Shown here: piece by piece, positions 59,509-64,000 of the stretch
How positions within the stretch are numbered: position 1 is the stretch's first letter
Layout: each line of letters opens with the position of its first letter
DNA from: Tritrichomonas foetus
Lineage: Eukaryota; Parabasalia; Tritrichomonadida; Tritrichomonadidae
Length of the DNA: 64,000 nucleotides
Direction of reading: 5' to 3'
Assembly (NCBI GenBank): GCA_001839685.1
Contig: MLAK01000782.1
Location: 125,926 to 189,925 of the forward strand
Program-made: the position numbers and the translations under genes
The notes under the pieces: generated by a model
What the model saw: the letters and a program-made list of their open reading frames with translations, nothing else
Databases searched by the model: none
Told to the model about the DNA's origin: nothing

Positions 59509-60751
59509 TCATACATACATAAGAGGAATCCTATCATCTGTTTGTTGGCACATCCTTCGTCTTATTACACAAAGCACAAAAATAGCCACAGCAACTGCTA
59601 GAACAATAGAAACAATAACAGAAACACTTACTGTCACTATTTTCTTTTCGGAATCGTTTGAAGGAGTGCTTGTAAAATCTCCTGAAGAAGCAGAAGAAGA
59701 CTGTTCAGAAAAGCAACTCAATGATGGTATTTTGCAATCTATTGTCTTGTCATTACTAAACTTACAATCCACTTCGATATAAAATTTAGGACTTTTGTTA
59801 AATTTAGTTTTCGCGATACTTGTATCAAAATTGCACTGTGTATAAGAGCAAAAATTATTACACAAATATGTTGATTGGTCACGAATGAATGATGATTTTT
59901 CAATTTCCATTTTATATATTACTAAAGTAAAATCAAGGAGGCAGTCAGTACCTGTATTTTCTATAAAGTTTATATATGAAATTGGGTTGACTAATTTAAA
60001 ATCAGTATAAAAAACTAATCTTGCAGAATTATTATAAAAGTTAATATATTGAATTTCAACTTCCGTCTTTTTTTCAGGACAGGTTGTTTGGAGAATAGAT
60101 TGTCCTTTACTTAATGAATTCATTGAAAAGTTAGAATTCAAGACATAATTGCTTGTGAATGCTTTCAAAGAAAAAACATCCATTTTTGTATCGGATTTTG
60201 TTGATTCAATTGAATGAATTTCAGAAACATGTGATTTCCCAGAAGAATCGATATAAACTGCTGAATAATATTGGGCTTCAGATTTAACAAAGTTGTTTCT
60301 TTCAAGATTGATAGATTTGCATGTCAAAAACAACGATCCGCCTTGGCGAGCACTGCAGGAGAAGAAACAACAATCTTTAATGGTCAATTTAGAATCAGTA
60401 CAACTAATAAAAATGGCACCACCATGATCATCTTTTGTATTGCATTCAGAAAAAGTGCAAGTTGATATTTCATAATCAGTGCAAGTTGATAATTGTAATC
60501 GTTCATGAAAATACATCATTGTGTAGTCTTTTGAGTTGTGTATGTGAATTGATGGTTTCAGAAATTTATTAAATGAAGAATGGGCCACAACTAAAGATTT
60601 AAAATTTCCATAAAGAAAACTATTGAAGGATTTGCTCACCTGAACATGGTTTAATGATGGCTGGTTAGCAAAAGTGAAAGGTGAGCTGGTTAATAAACAT
60701 AGTGTGAGGGCAGAGATTGAGATATTTATTTCGAAGAATAATAATCGTCAT
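59509..60751 (-). CDS. Pmp-like (polymorphic membrane protein type) surface protein, start codon out of frame
   Basis: The open frame 59509-60747 encodes about 412 residues. Its first 30 include a perfect-looking signal peptide (ISISALTLCLLTSSPFTFA). The body has beta-helix features with repeated GGAIFISC, GGSLFLTC and FSCSARQ motifs, as in the Pmp-type family of trichomonad surface proteins, plus many cysteines. One membrane helix lies near the C terminus (VSVSVIVSIVLAVAVAIFVL) followed by a short cytoplasmic tail. No ATG precedes the signal peptide in this frame: a TGA stands there, and the nearest ATG (complement 60749-60751) is one base out of frame. A sequencing slip, a young pseudogene or another start are all possible. 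Confidence 0.65.
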
Positions 60752-61205
60752 CTCAACTTTTTAATAAATAAATTGGTGTCATAACAACTTTTCTGAACTA
60801 AACTTCAGGAAAATTATTCAAGCATCAAATCCGATTTGAAAAAAGTAATCTATACTTTTTTTTTTATAGAGAATAGTCGCTTTTTCACTATGTTGTTAAA
60901 GGATTTCTTTCCATTTTCTAATTTCAATTATCTAATAATGCAAAACGAGAGTATTATTCCAAAATTATAATATCTATTTAAATATAAAAAGCAACTCTAA
61001 GCTTTAGTTAGCCAGAACTTACCTAAAATACATCTGTGGATTTAGAGGTGATATATTATATGTGATTTTTGGTGAGAATGAATAAGATCTTTGATGTAAT
61101 TTAGATGTAATTGAAAAAGTTGGCAGTATTGAATTAATTACGATCAAATTGACTTCAAAATTCATATTCATATACGTTTGAGGAGAATCAAAATCTTCAA
61201 ATATT
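60752..61205. other. Divergent intergenic region
   Basis: 454 bases between the heads of the Pmp-like and the next gene. A run of T near 60856-60865. No clear Inr next to either ATG and no gene. Confidence 0.4.
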
Positions 61206-62567
61206 ATGAATCGTGTTTTTTCCGCAAGAAGTTCTCCTGTTAATCGCTTTGAATTTTCTGCGCCTGTTCAATCACAATTACAAGCACCGCGATTCTTGAA
61301 ATCCACAGCAATTCCTGTAGTCCCACCAGATTCCTCAAAATCCAAATCACAATCTCTTAATCAAACGCAGGGCTCCATTCCAAACTCTTCACAAAATATC
61401 CCAGAGCTTCCATCCATTGAACACAACAATAATCCCCCAGTATCGACGCCCAGACAGAGGTTTGCACAATCACAAAGATCCCCTCGACGACCTTTCAATA
61501 AAAGTTTCGGAAAAACAATGATGAGCACCCAAGAAGTCATGCCGTACGGAAGGAAGCCACCAAAGCCTCCACGCGAAAGCTCTGTCCGTTCATATCATCA
61601 TCCATATACAGCATCACCAACCGAGTCAAGAAAATCATTGGCAGCTGCTCAGCCAATTCGAGAGTACATGATTCACTTTGACAAACTTGTTGAAATGGCG
61701 CGAGATTATTTGAAAACAAATCCAACATTTTCATATTTCAACGACGATTGTAAAAAACTCCTTGATATTTATGAAATTTTCATTATTCAAAGTTCGAACC
61801 ATTTCTCAACAAATAATCCAGATGATGATCCCAGACCAACCATTAAAACTACACCAATCTATAAAGCAGCTAAAAATCTGCTTGGTGCATGGGCGAAATT
61901 CATCGAGTCAACAAACACAATTGAAAATGAAGGACTTTCTCCTTATATTAATATAATTAATGATTCTTTTGATCAATTAATTCGAACACTACGTTTTTTA
62001 AGAAGATCGATGCCGAATATTAGATATAAAACTGATCCTCATTGCGTATCATTTGAACAGTTCCAAAACAATGTACTTTCTTTCCAAGATGAAATAAACG
62101 AGCAAATTCTAGCACCAAAGGAAATTCGTTTCAAAACGTTTGATGCAAATCATTTTCATAGACAAATAACTTTCTTGATGCGACAAATATTCGATATTTA
62201 TGCACATTCGCTTCCACATAGTTGTATTTCACTTGCAGTTAAAATTCAAACCCGTACAGAACTTTCCACCTCAATTGCAAATATTTCGAGCGCTGTTTTG
62301 GCTGCAAGAAAAAGTGATGAAATGTTTAACCTCATGAAAGGTGAAATAATTCTTGCAAATCAACGATTAACCTCCATCTTCCAAAGGATGAACTTTCCAT
62401 TTTCTGTTTCTTTGATTTTCGACAAAGATGAAAAAAATGATAAAAATAAAACTTTGAAAAGTGGAATAAAAGATAGCAAAGGAAATAACAGAAAAGATGA
62501 GAATGTTGATCAAAAAGTTAGTGAGGAAAAAATGAATGAAGAAAAAGGAGACCCAAAAGGGGAATGA
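61206..62567 (+). CDS. Pro/Ser-rich protein with helical C-terminal domain, function unknown
   Basis: 453 residues from the ATG at 61206. Residues 1-145 are disordered and rich in Ser, Pro, Gln and Arg (SPRRPFNKSFG, GRKPPKPPRESS), with polyproline-type motifs that could bind SH3 domains. Residues about 150-390 are helical (MIHFDKLVEMARDYLK, YFNDDCKKLLDIYEIFII, LLGAWAKFIES, FHRQITFLMRQIFDIYAHS). The tail is a charged Lys/Asp/Asn/Glu coil. No signal peptide or membrane span. I do not recognise a family. Confidence 0.75.
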   Translation: MNRVFSARSSPVNRFEFSAPVQSQLQAPRFLKSTAIPVVPPDSSKSKSQSLNQTQGSIPNSSQNIPELPSIEHNNNPPVSTPRQRFAQSQRSPRRPFNKSFGKTMMSTQEVMPYGRKPPKPPRESSVRSYHHPYTASPTESRKSLAAAQPIREYMIHFDKLVEMARDYLKTNPTFSYFNDDCKKLLDIYEIFIIQSSNHFSTNNPDDDPRPTIKTTPIYKAAKNLLGAWAKFIESTNTIENEGLSPYINIINDSFDQLIRTLRFLRRSMPNIRYKTDPHCVSFEQFQNNVLSFQDEINEQILAPKEIRFKTFDANHFHRQITFLMRQIFDIYAHSLPHSCISLAVKIQTRTELSTSIANISSAVLAARKSDEMFNLMKGEIILANQRLTSIFQRMNFPFSVSLIFDKDEKNDKNKTLKSGIKDSKGNNRKDENVDQKVSEEKMNEEKGDPKGE

Positions 62568-63875
62568 AAGAAGTTAGTAATATATTTTTGTTGTTTTATT
62601 AAAAATTATACATGCCTTTAGCTCATCGATTATTATTGATTTTATTTATTTATGATTTTTCCGATTTATATGATAATACATTTTTGTGTGATTTTGGAAA
62701 ACATGGTTATGGTCAATCATTCAATAATAGAGTCGAACGAAAGGAATACAAGCAGATAACTCAACGTACGAAAAAATCTAAAAACACTAATATTGCCGCA
62801 TCTGCTTAAAATCATATCATTACATTTCGAAACCCTAATTCTTAAGTGATACCCATTATTATTATTATGTCATTTCCAAATTATTCGCGAATCGATGGAA
62901 ATTATCAAATTTGATCCTGAAGTGATAATTGCGAACTCACATCNCACNTTTGTTCAAATTAGTTTATATGTTTTAATTATTATTAAAAGAATGAAATAAG
63001 ACTTCAGGATTTCTCAAAAAAGTTAAAAAACTTTCAGAAAATGAACTTCCGACGCCTTTTTCTGCCAATTGTGGGGTCTTTTTCCTTCTCAATTGGAACA
63101 CTATCTTTAAATATTCGTAATGTTTATCTTCGCAATCAGCAAAAGATTTTTTAATTGGTAGTTTTCGAGATAAAGCTATATTTCATTTTTCTTTTTAATT
63201 TATATGTAAAATATAGAATTAATTGTGAACAGATACTTCAATTTCTGAATAATGGTGAAATTGAAGCAATGAAGTTTTAGATTCCATTCTCGCATCAAAC
63301 TCAGGGAATATGTCTTGAAAAACNATATTATAGGATTTATCACGAAAAGAATAGTATTGATCAAGATAATTTTTTAATTCTGATATCATATATTTGATTT
63401 CTTACAAAAAACTGTTCCATTGGTATTTTGTGATGATATCCCTTTTAGATACAGTCGAATTTCAGACTACATGATTAATAATTACTTCACCATATTTAGC
63501 TTTATTTCATCTTTTTTATTTTTTGGAAATTTCAATATGGTTGTCTTTTTTCATTTGATGAGATGCGAAAATCTTCAGAAATTATATTGCATTAGAGCAA
63601 TAAAGCCATTATTATTTACATTTTTTTTATAATTTGTTCTCAATTTTTGAAATAAAAATATTATATCTTCAGAATTTCTTCATATCAATATTTTTATAAT
63701 ATCTTCCCATATTATAAATAATTTCTAAATTTGCCCAAAGAAATATATGTTTTTATCTTTATTATCAATTATTCTTATTAAACATTAAATTATAATACCC
63801 CAATTTAGCTACAGACCCCAAGTGCTTCTTCTTGTATACCTTTGTCGAACGATGATTCAATTTTTGATTTTCATA
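62568..63875. other. Gene-poor region with decayed coding fragments and ambiguous bases
   Basis: Several short frames have protein-like codons but no length. One begins MEIIKFDPEVIIANSH near 62896. A 36-codon frame MNFRRLFLPIVGSFSF begins near 63040. A stop-broken stretch near 63195-63400 contains CEQILQFLNNGEIEAMKF. Single Ns at 62944, 62948 and 63324 suggest collapsed repeat copies. The 65-codon ATG frame at 62612-62809 may be another remnant. None is supported as a working gene. Confidence 0.45.
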
Positions 63876-64000
63876 GATGTATACAAACCAAATAGTCTTA
63901 ACGTACGAAATCACTAAAATGATCCTTATCATCAGTATTACTTAATACCATCAGTCAAAAATCAAAACCCAAATAGCTAAAAGAATGACGAAAATTTCCC
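63876..64000. mobile_element. TIR DNA transposon-like element, left end (copy 2), cut by window edge
   Basis: These 125 bases match the left end of the element at 27712 base for base, wherever copy 1 is not N. TA lies just outside, as for copy 1, while the base run before it differs (TTTTCA here, TTTAAA there), which fixes the element boundary at or just before TAGATG. An ATG at 63985 starts the same MTKISL reading as in copy 1 and is open at the window edge. This copy may encode a longer protein. Confidence 0.8.

Noticed and set aside
62612..62809. 65-codon frame after the gene at 61206
   Set aside because: Could be a relic, but its first half is AT-driven hydrophobic noise and it lies in the 3' flank.
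63420..63632. 70-codon frame near the right edge
   Set aside because: Begins with TTG and consists of Phe/Ile-rich AT noise.
1..64000. tRNA genes
   Set aside because: I looked for GGTTCGAATCC-type B-boxes on both strands. The few GTTCGAA matches lie inside protein genes without a cloverleaf. A tRNAscan run would settle this.
1..64000. Trichomonad-type introns
   Set aside because: I found no GTAYGT start paired with the extended ACTAACACACAG 3' signal in or between open frames; every recognised gene reads through without one.

Overview
This is a stretch of nuclear DNA from a protist, most likely a trichomonad (Parabasalia); I lean towards Tritrichomonas over Trichomonas, but that choice is weak. 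The DNA is very AT-rich. All about 34 recognisable genes are intronless, and both strands are used. Several genes have TAAA overlapping or just after the stop codon, as in trichomonad mRNAs. Some starts have a TCAYW initiator (Inr) a few bases upstream. One gene encodes a protein with the trichomonad Inr-binding (IBD) fold. R2R3 Myb factors, divergent CK1 kinases and a Pmp-like surface protein fit the same group.

Layout. 1-13.6 kb: a gene cut by the left edge, a cathepsin D-like aspartic protease, a divergent ciliary pair (LRRC56/ODA8-like and an STPG-repeat protein), a VPS9-domain Rab-GEF candidate, a CID-domain protein, a C2-like protein, TRAPPC4/Trs23, a coiled-coil protein and a CK1-type kinase. 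14.7-27.5 kb: a propeller plus coiled-coil protein (possibly Nup88-like), two R2R3 Myb proteins, eIF3c, an SH3 protein and an unknown basic protein. 27.7-28.9 kb: a transposon-like element with terminal inverted repeats; its left end recurs at 63.9 kb. 29-41 kb: a protein of nine tandem ubiquitin-like domains, an outer-dynein-arm docking-type coiled coil, an unknown structural protein, an LCAT-family enzyme, the IBD transcription factor and an SLC44-type transporter. 41.7-42 kb: a 300-bp foldback element flanked by a perfect 9-bp duplication, which looks like an intact Mutator-type MITE. 42-52.6 kb: CCT3, a coiled-coil protein, a CK1-type kinase ending in a CaaX box, a gene-poor gap of 2.5 kb, the CCA-adding enzyme, a minimal Cdc25-type phosphatase and a PlsC acyltransferase. 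53.7-64 kb: a TKL-like kinase, an armadillo-like protein, an LRRC23-like protein, ribosomal protein eS21, a Pmp-like membrane protein whose start codon is out of frame, an unknown protein, a decayed region and the second transposon end.

The genes form no operon or single pathway. They cover housekeeping (CCT3, eIF3c, eS21, TRAPPC4, CCA enzyme), transcription control (IBD, Myb), signalling, lipid handling and a noticeable set of flagellar genes. Two features recur outside the genes. Short minisatellites (16-34 bp units) lie in 3' flanks or between convergent genes, and two of them hold assembly gaps. Two classes of DNA transposon-like element lie close upstream of housekeeping or conserved genes.

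All family calls come from reading motifs by eye; no database search was run. Where the longest open frame began at a non-ATG codon I moved the start to the first in-frame ATG.
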